DNA of 60,929 nt from Mycobacterium sp. GA-1285 (GCF_001499905.1 NZ_LQIS01000019.1:1-60929); one strand, 5' to 3'; positions 10,656 through 21,144 are shown, numbered from the stretch's first letter. Made by a program: numbers and translations. Notes: generated by a model from the sequence alone, not told the origin.

Positions 10656-12116
10656 TCAGTCGGTCAGGTCCGCGGGTGAGGACAACGTGCCGCGCACCGC
10701 GGTGGCCGCCGCGACCGCGGGAGACACCAGATGAGTACGACCGCCTTTGCCTTGCCTGCCCTCGAAGTTCCGGTTGGAGGTCGACGCACAACGCTGACCC
10801 GGTGACAGCTGGTCGGGATTCATCCCCAGGCACATCGAGCAACCCGCCTGACGCCACTCCGCTCCCGCAGCGGTGAAGATTTCTCCGAGCCCTTCTGATT
10901 CGGCCTGCAGCCGCACGCGCATGGACCCCGGCACGATCAGCATGCGCACCCCGTCGGCGACCGTGCGTCCGCGCAGCACGTCCGCGGTCACCCGGAGATC
11001 CTCGATGCGGCCGTTGGTGCACGAGCCGACGAAGACGGTGTCGACCGCGATGTCACGCATAGCTGTGCCGGGCCGAAGGTCCATGTAGGCCAACGCCTTT
11101 TCCGCCGCTTGGCGTTCTCCGTCGTCGAACATCAATTCGGGGTCGGGCACCGAGCCGGACAGCGGCACCCCCTGGCCCGGGTTGGTACCCCACGTGACGA
11201 AGGGACTCAGCGTCGAGGCGTCGATGTAGACCTCGGTGTCGAATTCGGCGCCCTCGTCGGTGCGAAGGCTGCGCCACGCGGCGACCGCTTCGTCCCACTG
11301 TGCGCCCCGCGGAGCGTGCGGGCGTCCGCGCAAGAACTCGAACGTGGTGTCGTCCGGTGCCACCATGCCGGCCCGCGCACCCGCCTCGATGCTCATGTTG
11401 CAGATCGTCATCCGGCCCTCCATCGACAGCGATTCGACGGCGCTGCCCCGGTATTCGATGACGTGTCCCTGGCCTCCGCCGGTGCCGATCTTGGCGATCA
11501 CGGCCAGAATGATGTCCTTGGCGCTCACTCCGTCGGGAAGTTCACCGTCGACGTTGACCGCCATGGTCTTGAACGGGCGCAACGGCAGCGTCTGCGTGGC
11601 GAGTACGTGCTCGACTTCCGACGTGCCGATCCCCATCGCCAGTGCGCCGAACGCGCCGTGCGTCGAGGTATGGCTGTCGCCGCACACAACGGTCATGCCG
11701 GGCTGCGTCAATCCGAGCTGCGGACCGATGATGTGCACGATTCCCTGCTCGGCGTCGCCCATCGGATGAAGCCGGATACCGAATTCTTCGCAGTTGCGCC
11801 GAAGGGTCTCCACTTGCGTGCGCGACACCGGGTCCGCGATCGGCTTGTCGATGTCGACCGTCGGCACGTTGTGGTCCTCGGTGGCGATGGTCAGGTCTGG
11901 CCTGCGCACCGGACGCCCCGCCATCCGCAGCCCGTCGAACGCCTGGGGGCTGGTCACCTCGTGCACGAGATGCAAGTCGCTGTAGATCAGATCGGGTTCA
12001 CGGGCAGCGCCCTCACCGCCCCCTTCGACGACGACGTGATCGGCCCACACCTTTTCGGCCAACGTGCGGGGCCTCTCACCGCGTCCGCCCGCGGCACTGG
12101 AAACATCGGTCGACAT
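10656..12116 (-). CDS. leuC: 3-isopropylmalate dehydratase large subunit
   Basis: LeuC carries the [4Fe-4S] cluster of isopropylmalate isomerase. The 486 residues include [28 protein letters not shown] and [12 protein letters not shown], which provide the three cluster cysteines, and [13 protein letters not shown] near the end. The protein has an N-terminal extension of about 15 polar residues, as seen in other mycobacteria. Homologue of Rv2988c. It is divergent from an IclR-type regulator with only 38 bases between start codons. That gap holds an inverted repeat, which fits direct control of leuCD by this regulator. Confidence 0.97.
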   Translation of the reverse strand: MSTDVSSAAGGRGERPRTLAEKVWADHVVVEGGGEGAAREPDLIYSDLHLVHEVTSPQAFDGLRMAGRPVRRPDLTIATEDHNVPTVDIDKPIADPVSRTQVETLRRNCEEFGIRLHPMGDAEQGIVHIIGPQLGLTQPGMTVVCGDSHTSTHGAFGALAMGIGTSEVEHVLATQTLPLRPFKTMAVNVDGELPDGVSAKDIILAVIAKIGTGGGQGHVIEYRGSAVESLSMEGRMTICNMSIEAGARAGMVAPDDTTFEFLRGRPHAPRGAQWDEAVAAWRSLRTDEGAEFDTEVYIDASTLSPFVTWGTNPGQGVPLSGSVPDPELMFDDGERQAAEKALAYMDLRPGTAMRDIAVDTVFVGSCTNGRIEDLRVTADVLRGRTVADGVRMLIVPGSMRVRLQAESEGLGEIFTAAGAEWRQAGCSMCLGMNPDQLSPGQRCASTSNRNFEGRQGKGGRTHLVSPAVAAATAVRGTLSSPADLTD

Positions 12117-12124
12117 CTTGACTA

Positions 12125-12160
12125 TCTCACAATCTGGGAAGTTAGTATCTCTTTGTGAGA
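12125..12160. promoter_or_regulatory. Operator-like inverted repeat between leuC and the IclR gene
   Basis: TCTCACAA (12125-12132) and TTGTGAGA (12153-12160) are perfect inverted copies 20 bases apart. The second covers the regulator's GTG start. The LtbR motif described in Corynebacterium glutamicum ends in AGTGAGA and is close to TTGTGAGA. Inside the gap, TAGTAT (12143-12148) sits six bases before the GTG at 12155, a leaderless promoter for the regulator. Confidence 0.6.
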
Positions 12161-12856
12161 CAGGATAGCGGCATCGGCGTTTTGGACAAAGCCGTGGGAG
12201 TTCTGCATGCGGTGGCCGACTCGCCCTGCGGGCTGGCTGAACTCTGCGAGCGCACGGGATTGCCGAGGGCCACGGCGCACCGCCTCGCCGCGGGGCTGGA
12301 AACCCACCGCTTGCTGGCGCGCAACGGCGACGGCCGCTGGCGACTCGGTCCGGGGTTGACGGAGTTGGCCGGCCAGGTCAACGATCCGCTCGCGGCCGCG
12401 GGTGCGGCGGTGCTGCCCCGGTTGCGCGAGATCACCGGCGAGAGCGTGCAGCTCTACCGCCGCGAAGGCACCTCGCGGATCTGCGTGGCGGCGCTGGAAC
12501 CCCCTGCCGGACTGCGGGATACCGTGCCGGTCGGCAGCACGTTGCCGATGACGGCGGGATCCGGCGCGAAGGTTCTACTGGCGTATGCCGACCCGGCCAC
12601 CCAGCAGGCCGTGCTCCCGAACGCGAAGTTCACCGATCGCACGCTCGCCGAGGTGCGCAAGCGCGGCTGGGCGCAGAGCGCCGCCGAACGCGAGCCGGGA
12701 GTGGCGAGTGTCTCGGCCCCGGTGCGTGACGGTCGCGGTGTGGTGATCGGCGCGGTGTCGGTGTCGGGTCCGATCGACCGGATGGGCCGGCGACCCGGTG
12801 CGCGGTGGGCTGCCGATCTGGTGGCCGCTGCCGACGCTCTGACGCGGCGCCTGTGA
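12155..12856 (+). CDS. IclR-family regulator of leucine synthesis
   Basis: The 233-residue protein has an N-terminal winged helix-turn-helix ([13 protein letters not shown], then [19 protein letters not shown]) and a C-terminal IclR effector domain ([39 protein letters not shown]). It is the positional equivalent of Rv2989 and of corynebacterial LtbR, which represses leuB and leuCD. The GTG at 12155 leaves almost no 5' leader. The inverted repeat shared with leuC suggests that it controls both leuCD and itself. The effector, probably leucine or a pathway intermediate, is not visible in the sequence. Confidence 0.88.
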   Translation: MRQDSGIGVLDKAVGVLHAVADSPCGLAELCERTGLPRATAHRLAAGLETHRLLARNGDGRWRLGPGLTELAGQVNDPLAAAGAAVLPRLREITGESVQLYRREGTSRICVAALEPPAGLRDTVPVGSTLPMTAGSGAKVLLAYADPATQQAVLPNAKFTDRTLAEVRKRGWAQSAAEREPGVASVSAPVRDGRGVVIGAVSVSGPIDRMGRRPGARWAADLVAAADALTRRL

Positions 12857-12885
12857 AGGGGGCGCAGTTCGCTGTGCGAAACCTG

Positions 12886-12958
12886 TACCCCCGATGGGAT
12901 TCGAACCCACGCTACCGCCGTGAGAGGGCGGCGTCCTAGGCCGCTAGACGACGGGGGC
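12886..12958 (-). tRNA. tRNA-Glu (anticodon CTC)
   Basis: On the minus strand a full cloverleaf is present. The acceptor stem is GCCCCCG/CGGGGGT with a terminal G-U pair. The anticodon stem is CCGCC/GGCGG around the loop CTCTCAC. The T-arm contains GGTTCGAATCC. The anticodon reads CTC. No CCA is encoded after discriminator A. It lies close to gltX, which charges it. Confidence 0.95.
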
Positions 12959-13016
12959 TAGAACTTTCGGATGGCCAGCATAACTCAGCGAGATATGTCG
13001 GCCTAATCACGGTCAT

Positions 13017-13091
13017 TGGCTGGGGTACCAGGACTCGAACCTAGAATGGCTGAACCAGAATCAGCTGTGTTGCCAATTACACCATACCCCA
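13017..13091 (-). tRNA. tRNA-Gln (anticodon CTG)
   Basis: On the minus strand the acceptor stem TGGGGTA/TACCCCA is perfect. The anticodon stem GCTGA/TCAGC holds the loop TTCTGGT with anticodon CTG, and the T-arm contains GGTTCGAGTCC. The discriminator is G and CCA is encoded directly after it. Mycobacteria lack GlnRS, so this tRNA is charged with Glu by GltX and then amidated by GatCAB, whose genes are all in this window. Confidence 0.95.
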
Positions 13092-13209
13092 TCGGCAGTC
13101 CGTAACCGCAGGTCACAGACCTATTTCGGCCCCCTCGCGCGGCGGGCGGAACCCGGCTCGCGTGGTATCGGACCGACGTGCAGACTACCAAAGATATTCA
13201 ACCCGCTTT

Positions 13210-14691
13210 TCACGCCCGGGCTTCCGCGGCGGCGTGCTCACGGCCGGCCCGTAGGCGGGCCAGGCTGCGTTCGCGCCCCAGCAAGTCAAGCGACTCGAAC
13301 AGCGGCGGGCTGACCGAGGCGCCCGTCGCAGCGACGCGGATCGGACCGAACGCCTTGCGCGGCTTCAACCCGAGGCCGTCGAGCAGCGCCTCCTTCAGGG
13401 CCGCCTCGATCGCCGCGGTGGTCCAGTCGCCGATGCCCTCGAGGGCGATCAGCGCGGCATCGAGCACGGGGACCGCCTCGGCCCGCAACTCCTTGGCCGC
13501 GGACTTCTCGTCGAGCCCGAACTCCGCATCGTTGAGGAACCGCAACAGCTCCCACGCGTCGGCGAGAACCACGATGCGGGTCTGCACGAGCGCGGCGGCT
13601 TCGGCGAACCGGACGTCGTCGAGGCCCGTATCGTGACCGTGCTCGGCGAAGTACGCGCCCAGCCGGGCGACGAACTCGTCCTCGCTCAACATCCGGATGT
13701 GTTCGGCGTTGAGCGCGTCGGCCTTCTTCTGGTCGAACCGGGCCGGATTCGAGTTGACGTCGGCGACGTCGAAGGCGGCCACCATCTCGTCGAGGCTGAA
13801 CACGTCTCGATCCTCGGCGATTCCCCACCCCAGCAGGGCCAGATAGTTCAGCAGACCTTCGGGGATGAAGCCCCGATCGCGGTGCACGAACAGGTTGGAC
13901 TGGGGATCGCGTTTGGACAGCTTCTTGTTGCCGTCTCCCAGAACGCTTGGCAGATGCGCAAATTCGGGAATCCGGTCCGCCACGCCGATCCGGATCAGCG
14001 CCTGGTACAGCGCGATCTGGCGTGGAGTCGAGGACAACAGGTCCTCACCGCGCAGCACGTGGCTGATCTTCATCAGCGCGTCGTCGACCGGATTCACCAA
14101 GGTGTACAACGGCTCCCCGTTGCCGCGCGTCAACGCGAAATCGGGTACCGATCCGGCCGGGAACGTCGTCTCCCCGCGCACGAGGTCGCGCCAGCCGACG
14201 TCCTCGGACGGCATCTTCAACCGCACCACCGCGCGCCTGCCCTCGGCGCGATACTCCGCCCGCTGCTCCTCGGTCAGGTCGCGGTCGAAATTGTCATAAC
14301 CGAGTTTGGGATTGCGCCCCGCGGCCAAATGACGTGCTTCGACTTCCTCAGGCGTGGAGAACGACTCGTATGCCTCACCGGCCTCGAGGAGCTTGGCGAT
14401 CACGTCGCGGTAGAGATCGAGTCGCTCCGACTGGCGGTACGGCCCGTAGGGGCCGCCGACTTCGGGGCCTTCGTCCCAGTCGAGTCCGAGCCAACGCAGC
14501 GCATCGAGTATCGCGCGGTAACTCTCCTCGGAGTCGCGCGCCGAGTCGGTGTCCTCGATCCGGAACACGAAGGTCCCGCCGGTGTGGCGGGCATACGCCC
14601 AGTTGAACAACGCGGTGCGGATCAGGCCGACGTGCGGCGTCCCGGTGGGCGACGGGCAGAACCGCACCCGGACGGTGTTCGCGTTGGTCAT
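13210..14691 (-). CDS. gltX: Glutamyl-tRNA synthetase (non-discriminating)
   Basis: GltX attaches glutamate to tRNA-Glu and, in bacteria without GlnRS, also to tRNA-Gln. The 493-residue class I enzyme has the HIGH-type motif in [10 protein letters not shown] near residue 15 and the KMSKS-type motif KKLSKRD in the middle, followed by a helical anticodon-binding domain. The ATG at 14691 overlaps the stop codon of the upstream FAH gene by four bases (ATGA), so the two are translationally coupled. Homologue of Rv2992c. The two neighbouring tRNA genes are its substrates. Confidence 0.97.
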   Translation of the reverse strand: MTNANTVRVRFCPSPTGTPHVGLIRTALFNWAYARHTGGTFVFRIEDTDSARDSEESYRAILDALRWLGLDWDEGPEVGGPYGPYRQSERLDLYRDVIAKLLEAGEAYESFSTPEEVEARHLAAGRNPKLGYDNFDRDLTEEQRAEYRAEGRRAVVRLKMPSEDVGWRDLVRGETTFPAGSVPDFALTRGNGEPLYTLVNPVDDALMKISHVLRGEDLLSSTPRQIALYQALIRIGVADRIPEFAHLPSVLGDGNKKLSKRDPQSNLFVHRDRGFIPEGLLNYLALLGWGIAEDRDVFSLDEMVAAFDVADVNSNPARFDQKKADALNAEHIRMLSEDEFVARLGAYFAEHGHDTGLDDVRFAEAAALVQTRIVVLADAWELLRFLNDAEFGLDEKSAAKELRAEAVPVLDAALIALEGIGDWTTAAIEAALKEALLDGLGLKPRKAFGPIRVAATGASVSPPLFESLDLLGRERSLARLRAGREHAAAEARA

Positions 14692-15500
14692 GACTTTCCT
14701 TTGCGCACAACAGGATTCGTGAGAGTCCCGATACCCTCGACAGTGATGCTGACGGTGTCGGAGTCCTCGATCGGACCGACACCCTCCGGCGTTCCTGTCA
14801 GGATCAGATCGCCCGGCAACAACGTCATCACCCGGGAGATCCACTCCACGATCGCGCCGACGTCGTGGATCATCATCGACGTCCGGCTGTTCTGCTTGAC
14901 AACGCCGTTGACCTCGGTGCGGATTTCGAGGTCCGAGGGATCGACGTCGGTCACGATCCACGGCCCGACGGGGCAGAACGTGTCATGCCCCTTCGCGCGG
15001 GTCCATTGGCCGTCCTTCTGCTGCTGATCGCGGGCCGAGACATCGTTGGCGATCGTGTAACCGAGGATGCTCTCCGCCGCGCGAGCGGCCGGTACGTCCT
15101 TGCACGGCCGGCCGATGACCGCGGCGAGCTCACCCTCGAAATGCACGGGGTCGGCGTCGGCGGGCAGCTGGATCAGTACGTTCGGCCCGATGATCGCCGT
15201 GTTGGGCTTCATGAAGATGATCGGGTCGTCGAATGTGGCGGAATCCGAACCGCCCCCGGTGCGTGCGGCCATCTCCGCGATGTGGGCGGCGTAGTTCTTG
15301 CCCACGCACACCACCTTGGTCGCGAGGATGGGAGCGAGCAGGCGTACGTCGGCCAGCGGCCACTGCCTGCCCGTGAACTGTGGATTGCCGAACGGGTGCT
15401 CGGCGATCTCCCTTGCGATCGCCTGCGCGGGGTCGTCGGGTGGGCCCTCGACGCTGACGAATGCGACACCGTCGGGGCTGGCGATTCGGCCAAGGCGCAT
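14688..15500 (-). CDS. Fumarylacetoacetate hydrolase-family protein
   Basis: This 270-residue protein has the C-terminal FAH fold. It shows [13 protein letters not shown], the metal ligands in [12 protein letters not shown] and a later aspartate in [11 protein letters not shown], then [16 protein letters not shown]. Members cleave C-C bonds or decarboxylate/hydrate 2-oxo acids such as oxaloacetate and 2-hydroxyhepta-2,4-dienedioate. The exact substrate is unknown. It is equivalent to Rv2993c and always precedes gltX in mycobacteria. The four-base overlap with gltX suggests one mRNA. The function name is therefore kept at family level. Confidence 0.9.
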   Translation of the reverse strand: MRLGRIASPDGVAFVSVEGPPDDPAQAIAREIAEHPFGNPQFTGRQWPLADVRLLAPILATKVVCVGKNYAAHIAEMAARTGGGSDSATFDDPIIFMKPNTAIIGPNVLIQLPADADPVHFEGELAAVIGRPCKDVPAARAAESILGYTIANDVSARDQQQKDGQWTRAKGHDTFCPVGPWIVTDVDPSDLEIRTEVNGVVKQNSRTSMMIHDVGAIVEWISRVMTLLPGDLILTGTPEGVGPIEDSDTVSITVEGIGTLTNPVVRKGKS

Positions 15501-15616
15501 GGCGTTCAGCCTAGTAGCCGACCCGGTAGCGGCCGCCGACCGCTCCCACGGCAGCGTCGTCTCGGGATATGAGACTGAGATTCAGCATCGTGAGATCGCT
15601 GTGCCACGATGGACCG

Positions 15617-16822
15617 ATGTCCGTCGAGCCGCTCACCACCGCCCGGCGATGGTCGCTGCTGTGTATCGCGCTGGCGGCGACGACGAGCGCCAACGTGTTC
15701 ATCAACGGCGCCGCGTTCCTCATCCCGACGTGGCACGGCGAGCGCGGCCTCGACCTCGCGGCGGCGGGTCTGCTGTCCGCGATGCCGAGCTTCGGGCTCG
15801 TGACCACGTTGATCGCATGGGGTTATGTCGTCGACCGTTACGGCGAGCGCATTGTGCTGACGGTCGGTTCGGTGCTGATATCCGCGGCGGCGTTCGCCGC
15901 TGCCATCTCCGAATCCCTGGTCGCCGTGGGCGCTTTCCTGTTTCTCGGTGGGATGGCGGCCGCGAGCAGCAACTCGGCCAGCGGTCGGTTGGTGGTCGGC
16001 TGGTTCCCGGCCGAACGACGCGGGCTGGCCATGGGGATCCGGCAGACGGCCACCCCGTTGGGAGTCGGGCTGGGAGCGCTGGTGATTCCGCGGCTGGCCG
16101 AAAGCCATGGTGTGACTGGTGCGTTGCTCTTTCCTGCGGCGGTGTGCGCGGTGTCGGCACTGGTGTGTCTGGTCGCGGTGATCGATCCGCCACGACCGCC
16201 GCGTACCGAGGCGCCGATCGAACACCTCACGAACCCGTATCGGGGGTCCCCTGTGCTGTGGCGGATTCACGCCGTTTCGGTGCTGCTCGTCGTGCCGCAG
16301 GCGGTGGTGTGGACCTTCACGCTGGTGTGGTTGATGTCGGAGCACGGCTGGTCGGCGGGCTCGGCCGGCCTACTCGTCATGGTGGCCCAATTGCTCGGCG
16401 CCGCCGGGCGTATCGCGGCGGGGCATTGGTCGGATCGGTCGGGTCACCGGCTTCGCCCGATCCGTGCGATTGCCGCCGCCGCGGCGCTCACCATGGGCGC
16501 ACTCGCGTTGTCGGACTGGCTGCACTCTCCGGTCGCGGTGGCGGTGATGATGGTGGCTTCGGTGATCACGGTGTCCGACAACGGGTTGGCGTTCACCGCC
16601 ATCGCCGAGATCGCCGGGCCGTTCTGGAGCGGCCGCGCTCTGGGCACCCAGAACACGAGCCAGCATCTCGCGTCGGCGGCCGCCGCGCCGCTGTTCGGGG
16701 GCTTGATCGGGGTCGTCGGTTATCCGGCTGCGTTCGCCGTCTGCGCACTGTTCCCGCTCGCGGCGATCCCGATCGTGCCCGCCGACTCGTCGGGTTCGCG
16801 GAAACCTGCGCCGGGCCTGTGA
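15617..16822 (+). CDS. MFS transporter
   Basis: This is a 401-residue protein of the major facilitator superfamily, equivalent to Rv2994. It shows about twelve hydrophobic segments with the usual break at mid-length (the polar stretch near PPRPPRTEAPIEHLTNPYRG). A motif-A-like loop follows TM2 (YVVDRYGERI). The substrate is unknown; homologues are annotated as drug or metabolite exporters. The ATG at 15617 places the first helix at the N-terminus. Earlier codons overlap the divergent FAH gene promoter. Confidence 0.88.
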   Translation: MSVEPLTTARRWSLLCIALAATTSANVFINGAAFLIPTWHGERGLDLAAAGLLSAMPSFGLVTTLIAWGYVVDRYGERIVLTVGSVLISAAAFAAAISESLVAVGAFLFLGGMAAASSNSASGRLVVGWFPAERRGLAMGIRQTATPLGVGLGALVIPRLAESHGVTGALLFPAAVCAVSALVCLVAVIDPPRPPRTEAPIEHLTNPYRGSPVLWRIHAVSVLLVVPQAVVWTFTLVWLMSEHGWSAGSAGLLVMVAQLLGAAGRIAAGHWSDRSGHRLRPIRAIAAAAALTMGALALSDWLHSPVAVAVMMVASVITVSDNGLAFTAIAEIAGPFWSGRALGTQNTSQHLASAAAAPLFGGLIGVVGYPAAFAVCALFPLAAIPIVPADSSGSRKPAPGL

Positions 16823-16901
16823 TTCGGCAGTGTCAGTTCCAGGCCAGCTTTCCCACGAGCGTCGTCAGTCTCCGCCGGGCGACCACTTGTGCCGTTGCCC
16901 G

Positions 16902-16946
16902 CCTCCGAGCGAATAAGTCGCTCACAGCGAAGTATTCGCTCGGAGG
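16902..16946. terminator. Large nested palindrome after the MFS gene
   Basis: CCTCCGAGCGAATA (16902-16915) and its exact reverse complement (16933-16946) enclose a 17-base loop. The loop holds a second 5-base stem, TCGCT/AGCGA. It lies between convergent genes (MFS end 16822, leuB end 17016), so a bidirectional terminator is the simplest reading. The size and perfection also suit a dispersed palindromic element. The rest of 16823-17015 shows nothing else. Confidence 0.55.
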
Positions 16947-17015
16947 TGGGAAGTACGGGGACACAGTCGCCGGGGGTAGAGAGGCGGCCGTGGCCGCCGA
17001 AATCGGTGACCCGCG

Positions 17016-18026
17016 CTACAAATAGCCTGCGATCCGGTCGCCGACCGCGGTGGTGGACAACTTCTCGTCACCGCGCGTGGCCAGATGCTGCTCGACGGCC
17101 TTGTCGACGCGAGCGGCCGCATCCGTCTCGCCGACATGGGCCAGCAGCAATGCGACCGACATGATCGCCGCGGTCGGGTCCGCGATCCCCTGGCCCGCGA
17201 TGTCGGGGGCGCTGCCGTGCACGGGTTCGAACATCGAGGGATTGGTGCGCGTGGCATCGATATTGCCGCTCGCCGCAAGGCCGATACCGCCACACACCGC
17301 GGCGGCGAGATCGGTGACGATATCGCCGAACAGGTTGTCGGTGACGATCACATCGAAGCGGCCCGGGTCGGTGACGAGGTGGATGGTCGCGGCGTCGACG
17401 TGCTGGTAGGCGATCTCGACGTCGGGGAAGTCGGCGGCGAGTTCCTGCACGGTGCGCCACCACAGCGCGCCGGCGAAGGTCAAGACGTTGTTCTTGTGCA
17501 CCAGCGTCAGATGCTTGCGGCGCTGGTGCGCGCGGACGAACGCGTCCGTCACGACGCGACGCACACCGAAGGCGGTGTTGACGCTGACCTCGGTGGCGAT
17601 CTCGTGCGGTGTGCCGACACGGATCGCCCCGCCGGTGCCGGTGTAGGGACCCTCGGTGCCTTCCCGCACGACGACGAAGTCGATGTCGGGGTTGCCGGCC
17701 AGCGGGCTGTTCACGCCGGGGTACAGCCGGCCGGGCCGCAGGTTGATGTGGTGGTCGAGTTCGAAGCGGATACGCAGCAGCAGACCACGCTCGAGCACGC
17801 CGCTGGGCACCGACGGGTCCCCGATCGCGCCGAGCAGGATCGCGTCGTGCCCGCGGAGTTCGTCGAGCACCGACACGGGCAGCACCTCTCCGGTGGCGTG
17901 GTAGCGGCGGGCACCGAGGTCGTAGGCCGTCTTGTCCACGCCCGGAAGCACCGCGTCGAGAACCTTGACGGCCTCCCCGACGACCTCCGGACCGATCCCG
18001 TCGCCGGCGATGACCGCCAGTTTCAT
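17016..18026 (-). CDS. leuB: 3-isopropylmalate dehydrogenase
   Basis: LeuB oxidises and decarboxylates 3-isopropylmalate with NAD, the third step of leucine synthesis. The 336-residue protein starts [15 protein letters not shown] and has the substrate arginines in [35 protein letters not shown], the metal aspartates in [13 protein letters not shown] and [13 protein letters not shown]. The ATG at 18026 gives the same start and length as the M. tuberculosis enzyme (Rv2995c). A GTG at 18038, overlapping the serA stop, is possible. It lies directly after serA on one strand. Confidence 0.96.
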   Translation of the reverse strand: MKLAVIAGDGIGPEVVGEAVKVLDAVLPGVDKTAYDLGARRYHATGEVLPVSVLDELRGHDAILLGAIGDPSVPSGVLERGLLLRIRFELDHHINLRPGRLYPGVNSPLAGNPDIDFVVVREGTEGPYTGTGGAIRVGTPHEIATEVSVNTAFGVRRVVTDAFVRAHQRRKHLTLVHKNNVLTFAGALWWRTVQELAADFPDVEIAYQHVDAATIHLVTDPGRFDVIVTDNLFGDIVTDLAAAVCGGIGLAASGNIDATRTNPSMFEPVHGSAPDIAGQGIADPTAAIMSVALLLAHVGETDAAARVDKAVEQHLATRGDEKLSTTAVGDRIAGYL

Positions 18027-18034
18027 TGCCGAAG

Positions 18035-19621
18035 TCACGACAGATCAACCACTTCCAACAGCATCGCGCCGACGTCCTCGGCGATGGTGGACCGGACGTC
18101 GGCGGGAACGTCACGGTCGATGCGCAGCAGTATGGTCGCGCCGGGGCCTTCGGCGTCCTCGCTCAACTGGGCGGCGTGGATGTTGATGCCCGCCGATCCG
18201 AGGATGGTGCCGATCTTGCCCAGCGTGCCCGGCTTATCGACGTAGTTGATGATCAGGTAGACGCCCTCGGCCCGCAGATCGAAGTTGCGCTCGTTGATCT
18301 GAACGATCTTCTCGACCAGTTGTGTACCGGTCAGCGTGCCTGCGACATTGGCTGTCGATCCATCGGCATAGACGGCCCGCACGTCGACCACGCTGCGGTG
18401 GTTGGGACTCTCGCTGGCGGTGCTGATCTCGGCCTGTACACCCCGCTCGGCGGCGAGCGCGGGTGCGTTGACGAACGTCACGGGATCTTCGATGACTGCC
18501 GAGAACAGTCCGCGCAACGCCGAAAGGCGAAGCACCTCAACGTCTTCGGCGGCGAGCTCACCCTTTACCTGCACCGCCAGCGACACCGGCAGCTCGCTGC
18601 ACAACACACCGACCAGCAGGCCGAGCTTGCGAACGAGATCCAGCCACGGCGCGACTTCCTCACCGACGACTCCCCCGCCGACGTTGACCGCGTCGGGAAC
18701 GAACTCCCCGGCCAGGGCCAGCTTCACGCTGGCCGCGACGTCGGTGCCCGCCCGATCTTGGGCCTCGGCGGTGGACGCACCGAGATGCGGCGTCACGACG
18801 ACCTGCGGCAGCTCGAACAGCGGGCTTTCGGTCGTGGGCTCGTTGGCGAACACATCGATGCCCGCCGCGCGTACATGACCCGAGCGCACGGCCTCGGCCA
18901 GCGCGTCCTCGTTGATCAGGCCACCGCGAGCGGCGTTGACGATGATCACGCCGGGCTTCGTCTTGGCCAGTGCCTCCTTGCCGATCAGTCCCGCCGTCTC
19001 CGGTGTCTTGGGCAGGTGCACGGAGATGAAGTCGGCCCGCTCCAGCAACTCCTCGAGGCTGCACAGCTCGATACCGAGCTGTGCAGCGCGGGGCGCCGAC
19101 ACATAAGGGTCGTAGGCGACGATGTGGGTTCCGAACGCGGCCAGGCGCTGGGCCACCAGCTGGCCGATGCGGCCAAGACCGACAACGCCGACGGTCTTGC
19201 CGTAGATCTCGGTGCCCGAGAACGACGACCGTTTCCAGGTGTGCGCGCGCAGCGACGCGTCGGCCGCGGGGATCTCGCGCGCCGCGGACAGCAGCAAGGC
19301 CAGGGCGTGCTCGGCCGCGCTGTGGATATTGGAGGTCGGCGCGTTGACCACCAGCACACCCCGGGCGGTGGCGGCGTCGACGTCGACATTGTCGAGGCCC
19401 ACTCCGGCGCGGGCGACGATCTTGAGCTTGGGCGCGGCGGCGAGCACCTCGGCGTCGACGGTCGTCGCGGAGCGCACCAGCAGCGCGTCGGCATCGGCCA
19501 CCGCGGCCAGCAGCTTGGGCCGGTCCGGACCGTCGACCCAACGGACTTCGACCTGGTCACCGAGGGCGGCGACCGTCGACTCGGCCAATTTGTCGGCGAT
19601 CAATACAACGGGCAGACTCAC
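18035..19621 (-). CDS. serA: D-3-phosphoglycerate dehydrogenase
   Basis: SerA makes 3-phosphohydroxypyruvate, the first step of serine synthesis. The 528-residue form is the long mycobacterial type. It has a substrate domain, a Rossmann domain with [15 protein letters not shown], catalytic Arg in NAARGGLI, Glu in [10 protein letters not shown] and His in [12 protein letters not shown], then an intervening ASB domain (from about residue 320) and a C-terminal ACT domain ([21 protein letters not shown]) that binds serine as feedback inhibitor. Homologue of Rv2996c. The GTG start follows conserved practice. The gene is divergent from the CrtI-like gene. Confidence 0.97.
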   Translation of the reverse strand: MSLPVVLIADKLAESTVAALGDQVEVRWVDGPDRPKLLAAVADADALLVRSATTVDAEVLAAAPKLKIVARAGVGLDNVDVDAATARGVLVVNAPTSNIHSAAEHALALLLSAAREIPAADASLRAHTWKRSSFSGTEIYGKTVGVVGLGRIGQLVAQRLAAFGTHIVAYDPYVSAPRAAQLGIELCSLEELLERADFISVHLPKTPETAGLIGKEALAKTKPGVIIVNAARGGLINEDALAEAVRSGHVRAAGIDVFANEPTTESPLFELPQVVVTPHLGASTAEAQDRAGTDVAASVKLALAGEFVPDAVNVGGGVVGEEVAPWLDLVRKLGLLVGVLCSELPVSLAVQVKGELAAEDVEVLRLSALRGLFSAVIEDPVTFVNAPALAAERGVQAEISTASESPNHRSVVDVRAVYADGSTANVAGTLTGTQLVEKIVQINERNFDLRAEGVYLIINYVDKPGTLGKIGTILGSAGINIHAAQLSEDAEGPGATILLRIDRDVPADVRSTIAEDVGAMLLEVVDLS

Positions 19622-19654
19622 GCGGTCAGCCTAATGGGCTTGAATGTCCGGGTG

Positions 19655-19703
19655 GCGGGTGGGAGAAACGCAGAGGTGGTGGGCGGGAGAAACGCGAGCG
19701 TGG
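19655..19703 (+). repeat. Two-copy 24-base tandem repeat upstream of the CrtI-like gene
   Basis: GGGAGAAACGC occurs at 19661 and again at 19685 within two similar 24-base units. Because 24 is a multiple of three, an upstream ATG at 19634 stays in frame and would add GGRNAEVV-GGRNASVD. The unit looks like non-coding repeat DNA rather than part of the enzyme. Confidence 0.6.
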
Positions 19704-21130
19704 ACGTCACCGTCGTGGGCAGCGGACCCAACGGATTGGCGGCTGCCGTCATCTGTGCCCGGGCCGGACTGTCGGTTCAGGTGCTCGAGGCGCAGCCGAC
19801 CCTGGGAGGCGGCGCGCGCACGCTTCCGGACCCGGAGTTCCCCGGCGTTTGTCACGACATCTGTTCGGCCGTTCACCCACTCGCGCTGGCGTCGCCGTTC
19901 CTAGGCGAATTCGACCTGCCCGCCCGCGGCGTGAGCTTGCGGGTGCCCGAGGTCTCCTACGCCAATCCACTTCCCGGAGCGCGCGCCGCGATCGGCTACC
20001 ACGATCTCGCCCGAACCGTCGCGGAGCTCGAGCACGGGCACTCGTGGCGCAGGTTGTTCGCACCCTTGGTGGAACGCGACGGCGCCGTTCTCGACCTGCT
20101 GCTCGGCGACAAACGCTCGGTGCCGAGCAATCCGATCGCCGCCGTCCAGGTGGCGAGCCGGCTGCTCGAGCAGGGCACTCCGGCATGGGGTGCGCTCAAG
20201 GGTGCCGACGCGCGCGCATTGTTCAGCGGCGTTGCCGCGCATGTGATCTCGCGTATGCCGTCGTTGGTGTCGGCGGGTGGGGGCCTCATGTTGGCGACGC
20301 TCGCGCACACCGTCGGCTGGCCCATCCCCGTCGGAGGCAGTCAGGCCATCGCCGATGCGCTGATCGAGGACCTCCGTGCGCACGGAGGCGTGATCACGAC
20401 CGGTCACGAGGTCACCGAACCGCCCAGCGGCGTCGCACTTTTCGACACCGCTCCCACGGCGCTGGCTCGCATCTACGGTGACAAGCTGCCCCGTCGTTAC
20501 GCAAAAACATTGCAGCGATATCGGTTCGGGCCCGGCGTTGCCAAGGTCGACTTCGTTCTCTCCGAGGATGTGCCGTTCACCGATGAGCGCCTACGCCGGG
20601 CCCCCACGCTGCACATGGGCGGCACCCGCGAGCAGATGGCTCATGCCGAGCGGGAGATCGTCGTCGGGCGGCACCCCGAGTGGCCGATGGTGCTCGCCGC
20701 GCTGCCGCACCTGCAGGATCCGAGTCGCATCGACGACGGGGGCCGCCGACCGCTGTGGACGTACGCGCACGTCCCGAACGGGTCGACGGTCGACCAGACC
20801 GAGCGCATCACCGACATCTTCGAACGCTTCGCTCCCGGCTTCCGCGACATCGTCGTCGCCGCCCGGTCCGTTCCCGCCGCGCGCCTGTCCGAGCACAACG
20901 CCAACCTCGTCGGCGGCGACATCGGCGTCGGTGGCAATACCCTCTTGCATGCGCTGACGGGGCCGACTCCTCGACTGAACCCCTGGACCACGCCGATCCC
21001 CAGGGCATATCTGTGCTCGTCGGCGACGCCGCCCGGCGGCGGGGTGCACGGTATGGCGGGTTATTTCGCCGCACGCACGGTGTTGCGCCGCGAGTTCGGC
21101 ATCACGACCATGCCCGCGCTGTCTCCCTGA
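19700..21130 (+). CDS. FAD-dependent phytoene desaturase-like oxidoreductase (Rv2997-like)
   Basis: The 476-residue flavoprotein belongs to the amine-oxidase/CrtI-like family. The FAD-binding loop VGSGPNGLAAAV begins at residue 6, and a C-terminal GGGVHGMAGYFAART closes the FAD site. It is equivalent to Rv2997, which is kept in non-pigmented mycobacteria, so it is probably not a dedicated pigment enzyme. It might act on an isoprenoid or lipid, but its substrate is unknown. The GTG at 19700 is chosen because the flavin strand should start within a few residues of the N-terminus. ATG 19634 is possible but reads through a tandem repeat. It precedes the crt operon by 115 bases. Confidence 0.82.
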   Translation: MDVTVVGSGPNGLAAAVICARAGLSVQVLEAQPTLGGGARTLPDPEFPGVCHDICSAVHPLALASPFLGEFDLPARGVSLRVPEVSYANPLPGARAAIGYHDLARTVAELEHGHSWRRLFAPLVERDGAVLDLLLGDKRSVPSNPIAAVQVASRLLEQGTPAWGALKGADARALFSGVAAHVISRMPSLVSAGGGLMLATLAHTVGWPIPVGGSQAIADALIEDLRAHGGVITTGHEVTEPPSGVALFDTAPTALARIYGDKLPRRYAKTLQRYRFGPGVAKVDFVLSEDVPFTDERLRRAPTLHMGGTREQMAHAEREIVVGRHPEWPMVLAALPHLQDPSRIDDGGRRPLWTYAHVPNGSTVDQTERITDIFERFAPGFRDIVVAARSVPAARLSEHNANLVGGDIGVGGNTLLHALTGPTPRLNPWTTPIPRAYLCSSATPPGGGVHGMAGYFAARTVLRREFGITTMPALSP

Positions 21131-21144
21131 TTCGACCGTGCTAA

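Noticed and set aside
18026..19640. Long plus-strand frame opposite serA joined to the CrtI-like gene
   Set aside because: The N-terminal part is the mirror of serA. Flavoprotein homology only begins near 19700.
19700..21130. CrtI-like gene as a second phytoene desaturase of the pigment pathway
   Set aside because: Its equivalent Rv2997 is kept in non-pigmented M. tuberculosis, it is not coupled to crtE, and it lacks the CrtI C-terminal signature GSSTVPGVGVP.
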